This document shows, in pieces, positions 1-6,188 of a DNA stretch of 16,165 nucleotides. The stretch is from Rickettsiaceae bacterium (lineage in GTDB: Bacteria; Pseudomonadota; Alphaproteobacteria; Rickettsiales; Rickettsiaceae). How positions within the stretch are numbered: the first letter of the stretch is position 1; each line of letters begins with the position of its first letter. The translations under genes were made by a program, and so were the position numbers. The stretch is taken from NCBI GenBank assembly GCA_021741085.1, contig JAIOYM010000021.1, positions 1 to 16,165 on the forward strand. The letters are read 5' to 3'. The notes beneath the pieces are model-generated. The model was not told where the DNA came from, searched no databases, and was given only the letters and a program-made list of their open reading frames with translations.

Positions 1-243
1 CCTAAACAAAATATTCATATTGCTAAATTAAAATCTTCTGCAACAACGCAGCCAAAGTCTAAAAATATTCAAACATTTAAAACCGCTTCTAAAACAAAGA
101 TTTTAACAACTAGTGTTGCATCAGCAAAAGGTAAAATTAGCAATAAAAAACCTGCACCTAAAATAGCTGTTAAAAAAAATACTTATCTAAAAAAAGTGAA
201 GAATATAAAAAGTAAACCAAATAAAAAAGTCACTATTATTTAG
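1..243 (+). CDS. C-terminal end of a lysine-rich protein (5' end outside window)
   Basis: An open frame runs from the first base to a TAG at 241-243 and gives about 80 residues. It is strongly basic, rich in Lys, Ser, Thr, Ala and Asn, and has no hydrophobic segment or recognisable catalytic motif. It reads like a disordered, positively charged C-terminal tail, of the kind seen on nucleic-acid-binding proteins or at the end of some envelope proteins. The N-terminal domain that would identify it lies outside the window. The frame is open throughout and the next gene has its own promoter after the stop, which supports a real coding end. I do not recognise the family. Confidence 0.55.
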   Translation, partial: PKQNIHIAKLKSSATTQPKSKNIQTFKTASKTKILTTSVASAKGKISNKKPAPKIAVKKNTYLKKVKNIKSKPNKKVTII

Positions 244-271
244 TAAGTAGCAATTTTAAATTTATATAATA

Positions 272-301
272 CTGACAACACCAATTAAACTCTTGTATAA
301 T
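272..301 (+). promoter_or_regulatory. Sigma-70-type promoter of the peroxiredoxin gene
   Basis: A -35 box CTGACA (272-277, five of six consensus bases) lies 18 bases before a perfect -10 box TATAAT (296-301). The expected transcription start near 308 leaves a leader of about 35 bases before the ATG at 344. No convincing Shine-Dalgarno sequence precedes that ATG. Confidence 0.6.
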
Positions 302-343
302 TTATAGTGTAGGCAAACAACTTAACCTTTTATTGATTGATTT

Positions 344-973
344 ATGAAATTCATCTTATCTATTTTAGCATTATTATCAGCAAGTAATTTAATAGCCCAA
401 ACAGGTAATTACATCTCGCATAATGATAAGGAGACATCTACTTTCATAAAGTTATCAAGTATAACAAATAATAATCTAAATTATATTATGGCAAATTTAC
501 AACTAGAACAAACAGCACCAGATTTTACACTACCAACGCAGCATGATAATAAGCTTGTAAAATTATCTGATTTTCGTGGGAAAAATGTGGTTTTGTACTT
601 TTATCCTAAAGACAATACTCCAGGATGCACAATAGAGGCAAAAGAGTTCAACTCTTTAAAAGATGAATTTAGTAAGCTAAATACTGTTGTATTTGGTGTA
701 TCAAAAGATGATACAAAATCGCATAAAAACTTTGCAGATAAATGTTCTTTAAACTTCGATTTATTAGCAGATGTTACTGGAGATGTATCACTACAATACG
801 GTGTTTTAGTAGAAAAATCTATGTTCGGAAAAAAATATATGGGTCTACAAAGAGCTACTTTTCTTATAGATACTGATGGCAAAATAGCCTATATTTGGCC
901 TAAAGCTGGATTTATGGGGCATGCAAAAGAGGTATTAGTGCAAGTAAAAAAAATTGGTACTATTGCTGGATAA
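344..973 (+). CDS. bcp: Thioredoxin-dependent peroxiredoxin, Bcp/PrxQ type, with signal-peptide-like extension
   Basis: This is a thiol peroxidase that reduces hydrogen peroxide and organic hydroperoxides using a reactive cysteine. The core starts at Met49 (ATG at 488) with the family opening APDFTLP, followed by LSDFRGK, the peroxidatic site NTPGCT (Cys95 of the long form) and the active-site arginine in GLQRATFLID. The core alone is 161 residues, close to the usual size of Bcp. The resolving cysteine found five residues after the peroxidatic one in E. coli Bcp is absent (Lys there). The only other cysteine is Cys134, 39 residues downstream, roughly where some PrxQ proteins carry an alternative resolving cysteine. 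The first 19 residues (Lys, hydrophobic core, small residues, Ala-Gln) look like a Sec signal peptide followed by a polar linker, so a periplasmic form is possible. Start 344 fits the promoter at 272-301; a second start at 488 would give a cytosolic form. Confidence 0.93.
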   Translation: MKFILSILALLSASNLIAQTGNYISHNDKETSTFIKLSSITNNNLNYIMANLQLEQTAPDFTLPTQHDNKLVKLSDFRGKNVVLYFYPKDNTPGCTIEAKEFNSLKDEFSKLNTVVFGVSKDDTKSHKNFADKCSLNFDLLADVTGDVSLQYGVLVEKSMFGKKYMGLQRATFLIDTDGKIAYIWPKAGFMGHAKEVLVQVKKIGTIAG

Positions 974-1009
974 AATATTTGTTTTTGTAATAAAATAAAT
1001 GATTAGTGT

Positions 1010-1130
1010 TTGAAAATTCAAAAGTGAAGTGCAACATTGTTTTTGATATAATATCAAAGCTATTAAACAAATGTTTGTACTATAGGAATATTATACACCT
1101 ATAGCATTATCAATGCTGCACTTCAAATCT
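1010..1130. mobile_element. MITE-like palindromic element related to the IS630 remnant
   Basis: The non-coding block between the converging peroxiredoxin and diiron-protein genes has terminal inverted repeats TGAAGTGCAACATTG (1025-1039) and CAATGCTGCACTTCA (1111-1125), matching at 14 of 15 positions. Inside are two more inverted repeats: TTTGATAT/ATATCAAA (1042-1058) and CTATAGG/CCTATAG (1080-1104). Bases 1010-1050 are identical to 11961-12001, which lie next to the 3' end of an IS630-family transposase. A small element with IS ends and no coding capacity is best described as a MITE or internally deleted IS copy. It stops about five bases short of the stop codon of the diiron-protein gene. 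It may also act as a two-way transcription stop for the converging genes. Confidence 0.65.
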
Positions 1131-1807
1131 TAAACATCAAGCAAATTTTTATATAGTTGGTCAAAAATATATGCTCCGAGTTCAAGACCTTGTTTAATAA
1201 AATATTGCCTTTTAGGATCATCCCAGTGTTTCTCAACAACTCTGAAGAATTCTTCTGCATGACGATAGTCGATTTCTGCATGTAACTTATAATGGACCAG
1301 CTCTTCTTGCTTAATCCAGCCACGCTCTAATATTGCTTTACCGATTATTGCAGAAATCTCACCAAAGGCCATTTCTATAATGCCCATACAACCAATACCA
1401 ACCTCGATTTCATCGAATGTACAGGAAGTTGTAAGAACACTATTAAAAGCCCTTATTTGAGGACTAAGTGTTATATCATCAAGTTTTGCGGTGCTTTTAA
1501 TTGAACTTAAAAATTTCTGGAATGTGGTGCCATGAAAATCATCCTGATTCATGCATCCATGTTCTTCTAAAACATTATGCAAAATGTCGAGCCTATCCTT
1601 GGCATTAGGAATTCTTCCCACCAGCGCAACCATTGGCCGAGAGAAGAAAATAACAGCAAAATAGAACTGCTCTTGGCTTCTTCTGAATTGCTCAATATCC
1701 ATGTCTCCGTTCTTTAGAGATTTGAAGTACGGATTTTCAAAAATACCTATCCTATTCAAAATTGAAGCGGCATGCTGTGTAACTCTTGGTGCGGTTTGTG
1801 TTGTCAT
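1130..1807 (-). CDS. Heme-oxygenase-fold diiron oxygenase, CADD/TenA/PqqC-like
   Basis: The 225-residue protein has the make-up of the helical heme-oxygenase-like diiron superfamily, which includes chlamydial CADD and enzymes that oxidise amino acids or fatty acids. Candidate iron ligands are Glu81 or Glu82, His92, Glu145, and the helix pattern His176-x3-Asp180-x2-His183. The last triplet has the same spacing as His174/Asp178/His181 of CADD, and Glu145 corresponds to its Glu142. Tyr27 and Tyr49 are present; CADD makes p-aminobenzoate by sacrificing its own tyrosine, so they matter if this is a true CADD orthologue, but the alignment is by eye. It is the last gene of a three-gene cassette, 11 bases after the GNAT stop, so it is probably co-translated. 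The gene is less AT-rich than its surroundings, suggesting transfer. Either a p-aminobenzoate or a special amino-acid-oxidising role is possible. The fold is well supported; the substrate is not known. Confidence 0.85.
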   Translation of the reverse strand: MTTQTAPRVTQHAASILNRIGIFENPYFKSLKNGDMDIEQFRRSQEQFYFAVIFFSRPMVALVGRIPNAKDRLDILHNVLEEHGCMNQDDFHGTTFQKFLSSIKSTAKLDDITLSPQIRAFNSVLTTSCTFDEIEVGIGCMGIIEMAFGEISAIIGKAILERGWIKQEELVHYKLHAEIDYRHAEEFFRVVEKHWDDPKRQYFIKQGLELGAYIFDQLYKNLLDV

Positions 1808-1818
1808 ATGATTTTTTT

Positions 1819-2748
1819 CTATATTTCTGCGGTGTTAATTGTTATTTCGCCGTATGTTTTTTGTGTACCGTATATGGCTGCTTTAGCCATACTATAGCTT
1901 GTTCCTATTAAATGCGATTCCAAATCATCCATTTGTTGTTTTGACAAGGCCAGAAACATAGCGGGAAAACCAAGTTGGAATGAACGCTTAAGTGCTGATT
2001 TTATCACCAAAAACCCTTGCTGAACATCGTCATAAACAAAATATGAGAGATGGGCAGATCTCAGCTCTTCACCCGACTCCAAAAACAATCGTTTCGCTAA
2101 TCGAGTATCTTCAAGCATACCGCAGGCTAATTTTGAGGTAGAAAACCACTCTCGTGCTATTGCAGATCTCATATGGCTATTTGAGATTGATGCGAATGGT
2201 TTTGAGGAAAGATTTTGATAGGTCTCGAAACACGATTCTTTTGAAATATGAGAATCAGTGGAGGTATCACAGTTTTTTGTATCGAAGCGTAGGACATATA
2301 CTTCTTTCAAGCGTTCAAATTTAGGTATTCCTAAACGGCCAGTATATTGTTCTGGAGTATTGATTGTGCCGTCCATGACAATCCCATAAGCACTACTCAC
2401 CTCTCTTTCCAGTATCGGCTGTAAGTGCTTTGCTATGCTGAAGAATAATCTTGTCGCCTGATGGTCTGGATGAATTTTGAGATCTCCCAGATAAGCAACC
2501 TTATCGATATGATCGTGCAGTTTTACAGTCCGTATAACATAAGAAATCGATGCAACTATCTTATCATGATATAGAGCATAATAGGTGTGCGCTTCTCCCA
2601 TAGCCTTATAAAAAGCATCATAATTCGGGCTATGATCTATTCTGAAATACCGATCTTGTCCCAATGGGTAAGTAAACAAGCGCTCGAACTCAGACACCTT
2701 ATGAGATAACGAGCTATGAATTGGCGTGCTAAGTTCAATTATTTGCAT
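1819..2748 (-). CDS. GNAT-family acyltransferase-like protein
   Basis: The 309-residue protein carries a GNAT core in its N-terminal half: a central strand with YYALYHDKIVASISYVI (residues 56-72), then YLGDLKIHPDHQATRLF (86-102), which matches the acetyl-CoA pyrophosphate-binding motif A. The C-terminal half (about 160-309) looks like a second, degenerate alpha/beta unit, so a double-GNAT arrangement is possible. GNAT enzymes transfer acyl groups from acyl-CoA, usually to amines. The start overlaps the end of the upstream aminocarboxypropyl transferase gene by 14 bases, implying translational coupling and a shared pathway. Acceptor and donor cannot be read from the sequence. It shares the higher GC of the cassette. 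Confidence 0.8.
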   Translation of the reverse strand: MQIIELSTPIHSSLSHKVSEFERLFTYPLGQDRYFRIDHSPNYDAFYKAMGEAHTYYALYHDKIVASISYVIRTVKLHDHIDKVAYLGDLKIHPDHQATRLFFSIAKHLQPILEREVSSAYGIVMDGTINTPEQYTGRLGIPKFERLKEVYVLRFDTKNCDTSTDSHISKESCFETYQNLSSKPFASISNSHMRSAIAREWFSTSKLACGMLEDTRLAKRLFLESGEELRSAHLSYFVYDDVQQGFLVIKSALKRSFQLGFPAMFLALSKQQMDDLESHLIGTSYSMAKAAIYGTQKTYGEITINTAEI

Positions 2749-3823
2749 AGGATGTAGCGATATGAATTTTTTGATAAAAGAAACTTCTGTCTTTTTTGTG
2801 TAGATCAGAGGCTATCTCTGGCTGCCAAAATAAATCAGGACATAAGTTTGGTATCTGTAAGCTTGAGTTTAATTGGCGAACAACCAATTGCCCTCCATAC
2901 GTTAGTTTTTGGCTGGCAGCATATAAAAGCTGGGTGGCTTGATTGTTATCTAGCCAATCTAGAATGTTAGAAAGATGAATGAAGTCGTATTTTGTCTTAC
3001 TTTTACTGAGAGCTTCTAACATGCTTGATTTCACGAACTGAAGCTCTGTTGCAAGATTCTGCTTTGGTAAAGACAGCCATTCGTATTCTTTTGAATAAAA
3101 TTTTCCTTGTAAAAGTTGAGCTAGATAAGGATTAGATGCAGCTGGTAGTGTTTCTATCACAGCTATAGTGCGTTCAAAAAAGTGCAGGGAGAATGGTTTG
3201 ATAGAGTTCTGTGTAGCTTCCTTTCCAAAAAGCCTAACCAGGTTATCCAGGTCCATTACTTCCGTGAATACATTTTTAAGGGCACTCAAGTAGCTTGGAT
3301 TCTCGTTTAGAAAAAGTTTCTGCTCTTTAGCGCAATCGATTTGGAACAATATGTCATTAGCAGGAATATTTTTCAATCGTTCTTGCAATCTAGCAAAAAG
3401 CAACTCATACCGCCCAGCATAATCGAGCCCGATAGAAGCCACTATATCAAAATCTCCAAACGTATTTTTGTGTATGCTGTTAGCTTCAAATATATTCAAC
3501 AACCCTTCTTTCCTTTTGGAAGCATCAAGGTTTGAATATCCAAGCAACCCCATACGTTCACTTTTTGTACCATTCTGAAGAAGGAAGAGTTTAAGTCTTG
3601 CAAGCTCTAACTGCACAGGATTTGTATCCACAAGCGTAAGATGAGTGAATATGCCGGTGGATGCGAGATGTGCAGCGGTGCAACCTCCAGACGCGACCAT
3701 TATCCCTCGAGCCTTATTGTAAATAAGGCCTGCTAGCAAAACATCTATTTGGGAATCCTCGCGCACCTGTGCAAATGCAATGGGAAATTTCTCAGCTTTT
3801 TCTAGCCAGTCCTCTTTAGTCAT
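2735..3823 (-). CDS. DUF3419/BtaA-like SAM-dependent 3-amino-3-carboxypropyl transferase
   Basis: The protein resembles BtaA, which moves the 3-amino-3-carboxypropyl group of S-adenosylmethionine to diacylglycerol in betaine-lipid synthesis. Family marks, numbered from the upstream alternative start at 3850, are FAQVRED (26-32), the SAM-binding glycine loop ASGGCTAAHL (53-62), the acidic ribose-binding stretch VDTNPVQLELARLK (74-87), a late ILDWLDN segment, and the C-terminal KDRSFFYQKIH. I prefer the ATG at 3823 because GAGGA precedes it by 11 bases; the ATG at 3850 adds nine residues and has no ribosome-binding site. Neither a BtaB N-methyltransferase nor any lipid gene is nearby, so betaine-lipid synthesis is unlikely, and the acceptor may be a small molecule. 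It is the first gene of the cassette, behind its own probable promoter (3871-3900). Confidence 0.82.
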   Translation of the reverse strand: MTKEDWLEKAEKFPIAFAQVREDSQIDVLLAGLIYNKARGIMVASGGCTAAHLASTGIFTHLTLVDTNPVQLELARLKLFLLQNGTKSERMGLLGYSNLDASKRKEGLLNIFEANSIHKNTFGDFDIVASIGLDYAGRYELLFARLQERLKNIPANDILFQIDCAKEQKLFLNENPSYLSALKNVFTEVMDLDNLVRLFGKEATQNSIKPFSLHFFERTIAVIETLPAASNPYLAQLLQGKFYSKEYEWLSLPKQNLATELQFVKSSMLEALSKSKTKYDFIHLSNILDWLDNNQATQLLYAASQKLTYGGQLVVRQLNSSLQIPNLCPDLFWQPEIASDLHKKDRSFFYQKIHIATSYANN

Positions 3824-3870
3824 AAGATATGTTGTCCTCGTAAAACACATCTTTTTAGTTTTTTAGTTTT

Positions 3871-3900
3871 TTTATAAGTCACCTAATTAACTCTCATCAA
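3871..3900 (-). promoter_or_regulatory. Probable promoter of the three-gene cassette
   Basis: On the minus strand TTGATG (plus-strand 3895-3900) lies 18 bases before TATAAA (plus-strand 3871-3876, five of six bases of the -10 consensus). It sits directly after the dnaA stop codon, so the cassette can be transcribed independently as well as by read-through from dnaA. No hairpin terminator is visible between dnaA and the cassette. Confidence 0.5.
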
Positions 3901-3902
3901 TT

Positions 3903-5291
3903 TCAATCAAATAACTTTATCAGAGTTTCAATTTCACTTTTAAAATCTGAATCTTGTTGATAAAGCTCTTCTATTTTTTTAATAGCGTGAATGATTGTTG
4001 TGTGATCTTTTTTCTCAAATTTCCTGCTAATTTCAACCAAACTGTTACTAGTGAGTAATTTAGAAATATACATCGCTATTTGTCTAGGTCTTACTAAAGA
4101 TCTGGATTTGTTTGTAGAAATTAACTCCGCCAAATCTATACTGTAATATACCGAAATCTTCTTCTGAATCATCTCTATAGTAATATTACGTTCATTAACT
4201 CTAATTAAGTCTCTAAGTATTTCCTGAGTATTTTGCAAACTAATTTCAGACTTGGTGAAATTAGCATGAGCTATAACTTTATTCAACGCCCCTTCTAATT
4301 CACGAACATTAGAAGTAATTTTGGTAGCTAAAAACTCTAATACTTCTTTAGGAGCTGATTTATTTGCTAATTCTAACTTAGATTGCAATATACTGAGTCG
4401 TAGCTCATAAGTTGTACTATATACATCAGCTACAAGGCCCCAACCTAGTCTAGATTTAACTCGATCCTCAATCTTATCTAAATCACTTGGAGAGCGGTCA
4501 CATGAAATAACCATCTGCCTATTATTATCTATAAGTGCGTTAAATGTATGGAAAAATTCTTCCTGAGTGTTCTCCTTCCCGCAAATAAATTGTATATCAT
4601 CTATCATTAAGACATCGACTGAACGGAAATGTTCTTTAAACGAAATCACATCTTTATTTCTCAAAGCTTTAACAAACTGATACATAAATTTTTCCGCAGA
4701 CATATAAATAACTTTGCGGTTAGGATTTGTTTTTCTTATATGCCAAGCGATAGCGTGCATTAGATGAGTTTTACCCAGCCCTACCCCACCATATAAAAAC
4801 AAAGGATTAGATTCTGGTATAGCTTCATAGTTCTCAGCAATAGCTCTAGATGCTGCATAAGCCAACTCGTTCGACTTTCCAACGATGAAATTATCAAAGG
4901 TAAAACGTTGATCTAAGTTGGAGGATGCAATACTTTCATTTTGATTTGACTCCGCATAGCTTTGTCTAGTAGCTATCTCAGGAACGATTTCAATTTCTTT
5001 TATATTATTTTCATTCAAACAAAGATCTACTATTTGAACACTAGAGTCATAATGCTTCCACAATCGTTGTATTATAGCGAGATAATTTTTACTTACCAAA
5101 TCTTTGATAAAAATTGTAGGTACGTTTAATGTGACGCAAGAATTAACATAACTAGAGAAATATAATTCGTTAAACCAATTTTTATATACCTCGTCCCCGT
5201 AATGCTCTCGAAGATCTCTTTTTATAAGAACCCAAGTTTCGTTATGGTATTTTAACTTGTTGTCTTTATTGTCTTTCGCTAAGTAACTCAT
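3903..5291 (-). CDS. dnaA: Chromosomal replication initiator protein DnaA
   Basis: DnaA is the AAA+ ATPase that binds DnaA boxes at the origin, opens the duplex and loads DnaB. All four domains are present in 462 residues: domain I (about 1-90), a short linker, the AAA+ domain with Walker A GGVGLGKTH (168-176), Walker B VDVLMIDD (225-232), the arginine finger in SRLGWGL (280-286) and sensor II at NVRELEGAL (328-336), and domain IV with the DNA-binding signature RPRQIAMY (401-408) and DHTTIIHA (429-436). It follows the rhodanese gene by 11 bases, so the two form an operon. The DnaB helicase it loads is encoded in the same window. I saw no cluster of DnaA boxes here, so the origin is probably elsewhere, as in Rickettsia. 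Confidence 0.98.
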   Translation of the reverse strand: MSYLAKDNKDNKLKYHNETWVLIKRDLREHYGDEVYKNWFNELYFSSYVNSCVTLNVPTIFIKDLVSKNYLAIIQRLWKHYDSSVQIVDLCLNENNIKEIEIVPEIATRQSYAESNQNESIASSNLDQRFTFDNFIVGKSNELAYAASRAIAENYEAIPESNPLFLYGGVGLGKTHLMHAIAWHIRKTNPNRKVIYMSAEKFMYQFVKALRNKDVISFKEHFRSVDVLMIDDIQFICGKENTQEEFFHTFNALIDNNRQMVISCDRSPSDLDKIEDRVKSRLGWGLVADVYSTTYELRLSILQSKLELANKSAPKEVLEFLATKITSNVRELEGALNKVIAHANFTKSEISLQNTQEILRDLIRVNERNITIEMIQKKISVYYSIDLAELISTNKSRSLVRPRQIAMYISKLLTSNSLVEISRKFEKKDHTTIIHAIKKIEELYQQDSDFKSEIETLIKLFD

Positions 5292-5302
5292 ATGTAAAAT
5301 TC

Positions 5303-5665
5303 TTAATTATTAAATGGCAAACCATTATTTTTCCAACCATTAGTTCCTTCTATTCCGTCTATTACATTGTAACAATTTCTGTAGCCATAACTTATTATTA
5401 AGCTTGCAGCTAAAGAAGATCTGTAACCAGAACGGCAAATAAATACTAGATGCATATTTTTATCCGAAATCTTTTTACCAATTTCGGTAGCAAATACGTG
5501 GTTATTATTTCTATCTTGTAGCCAATTCACCAATAAAGTATCGGTTATTTTATTTATATAAGGTATACCCAAAGACCATTCCTCAGGTGTTCTAACATCT
5601 ATCAAAAGGCTATTTTTATTATTTTTTAATAGAAAAATAGCTTCATTAACTAAAAAATTAATCAT
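5303..5665 (-). CDS. Single-domain rhodanese-like sulfurtransferase
   Basis: A small rhodanese domain. The N-terminal family signature LLIDVRTPEEW (residues 23-33 counted from a TTG at 5674) and the active loop CRSGYRS with catalytic Cys80 are both intact; the six-residue loop size is that of sulfurtransferases rather than Cdc25 phosphatases. A GI-x-G-x4-W end motif (IDGIEGTNGW) closes the domain. It would carry a persulfide and pass sulfur to an acceptor, perhaps in tRNA thiolation or cyanide detoxification; the true substrate is unknown. I choose the ATG at 5665 over the TTG three codons earlier. It is the first gene of the dnaA operon, behind the promoter at 5700-5728. There is no signal peptide, so it should be cytosolic. 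Confidence 0.92.
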   Translation of the reverse strand: MINFLVNEAIFLLKNNKNSLLIDVRTPEEWSLGIPYINKITDTLLVNWLQDRNNNHVFATEIGKKISDKNMHLVFICRSGYRSSLAASLIISYGYRNCYNVIDGIEGTNGWKNNGLPFNN

Positions 5666-5699
5666 ATTGTACAAAATTTAAACACATAAGTAATTAGCT

Positions 5700-5728
5700 A
5701 TTTTAAAAAAATAAGCATAAAAACTCAA
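5700..5728 (-). promoter_or_regulatory. Probable promoter of the rhodanese-dnaA operon
   Basis: On the minus strand TTGAGT (plus-strand 5723-5728) is separated by 17 bases from TAAAAT (plus-strand 5700-5705, five of six -10 bases). The predicted start near 5693 leaves about 28 bases before the ATG at 5665, a normal leader length. Confidence 0.5.
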
Positions 5729-5750
5729 CATGATAATTTAGTAAAAATAA

Positions 5751-5819
5751 ACGCGTTAGCATAAAGCTATTAGTTAATAGCATTCTTTGCTTAAAAAGAT
5801 GTAAATTAGAAATACGCGT
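5751..5819. repeat. Imperfect hairpin framed by two ACGCGT palindromes, in a divergent promoter region
   Basis: In the 250-base gap between rhodanese and sdhE, GCTATT and AATAGC form a six-pair stem with loop AGTT. Outer arms AGCA and TGCT extend it across an internal loop. Identical ACGCGT palindromes sit at 5751-5756 and 5814-5819 on either side. GC-rich six-base palindromes are rare in such AT-rich spacer DNA, so the pair may be an operator or a remnant of a palindromic repeat. The layout was found by eye. Confidence 0.4.
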
Positions 5820-5861
5820 CTAAATATACAAAAAATAAAATTAATAAATTTATTAGTAACC

Positions 5862-5890
5862 TTGATTAAAATCTTGTACTATGCTACTAA
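5862..5890 (+). promoter_or_regulatory. Possible promoter of sdhE-mfd
   Basis: TTGATT (5862-5867) stands 17 bases before TACTAA (5885-5890), which is preceded by TGC, an extended -10 context. The -10 itself is poor (three of six), so the call is weak, but it is the best candidate before sdhE. Confidence 0.3.
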
Positions 5891-5927
5891 TTTTTTCTTA
5901 GATGAGATGAAAGCCCTTTTATAAGTG

Positions 5928-6188
5928 ATGGACAATCAAATAAAAAAATACATAATATATCAAATATCGCGTAGAGCGACAAAAGAAGTTGAAAACATTT
6001 TAAATAAATTCTACTATTCTATATTTACAAAAATATCCGAACAAGAATTAGAAGATTTTTTACACCTTTTAGAACAGAACGACCTTGATATTTTTATTTG
6101 GTTGAACTATCCAGAAAAAGTTCCAGAGGCACTAAAAAATAATAGCATATTAAAGAAATTAATCCACTTCAATTTTTATGAATACTAG
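5928..6188 (+). CDS. sdhE: Succinate dehydrogenase flavinylation factor SdhE (DUF339)
   Basis: SdhE helps attach FAD covalently to the SdhA subunit of succinate dehydrogenase. The 86-residue, all-helical protein fits the family in size and in its pattern: SRRATKEVENILNKFY near the N-terminus, LSE/ISEQELEDFLHLLEQNDLDIF in the middle and WLNYPEKVP near the end. The hallmark RGxxE is RATKE here, with alanine in place of the usual glycine. An ATG at 5928 is preferred, although a GTG one codon earlier is in frame. The gene overlaps mfd by 11 bases; sdhE next to mfd is a common alphaproteobacterial arrangement, which supports the assignment. Confidence 0.85.
   Translation: MDNQIKKYIIYQISRRATKEVENILNKFYYSIFTKISEQELEDFLHLLEQNDLDIFIWLNYPEKVPEALKNNSILKKLIHFNFYEY

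Noticed and set aside
601..882. 93-codon minus-strand open frame inside bcp
   Set aside because: It is antisense to a clearly conserved peroxiredoxin and has no family resemblance; a shadow frame.
1123..1323. 66-codon minus-strand frame overlapping the diiron-protein gene
   Set aside because: Same strand, other frame; the conserved diiron motifs belong to the longer frame.
2735..3823. Betaine-lipid (DGTS) synthesis by the BtaA-like protein
   Set aside because: No BtaB N-methyltransferase is present and the neighbours are not lipid genes, so family likeness alone does not justify the pathway.
5675..5924. Replication origin next to dnaA
   Set aside because: The spacer holds palindromes but no cluster of TTATCCACA-like DnaA boxes, and rickettsial origins are not usually beside dnaA.
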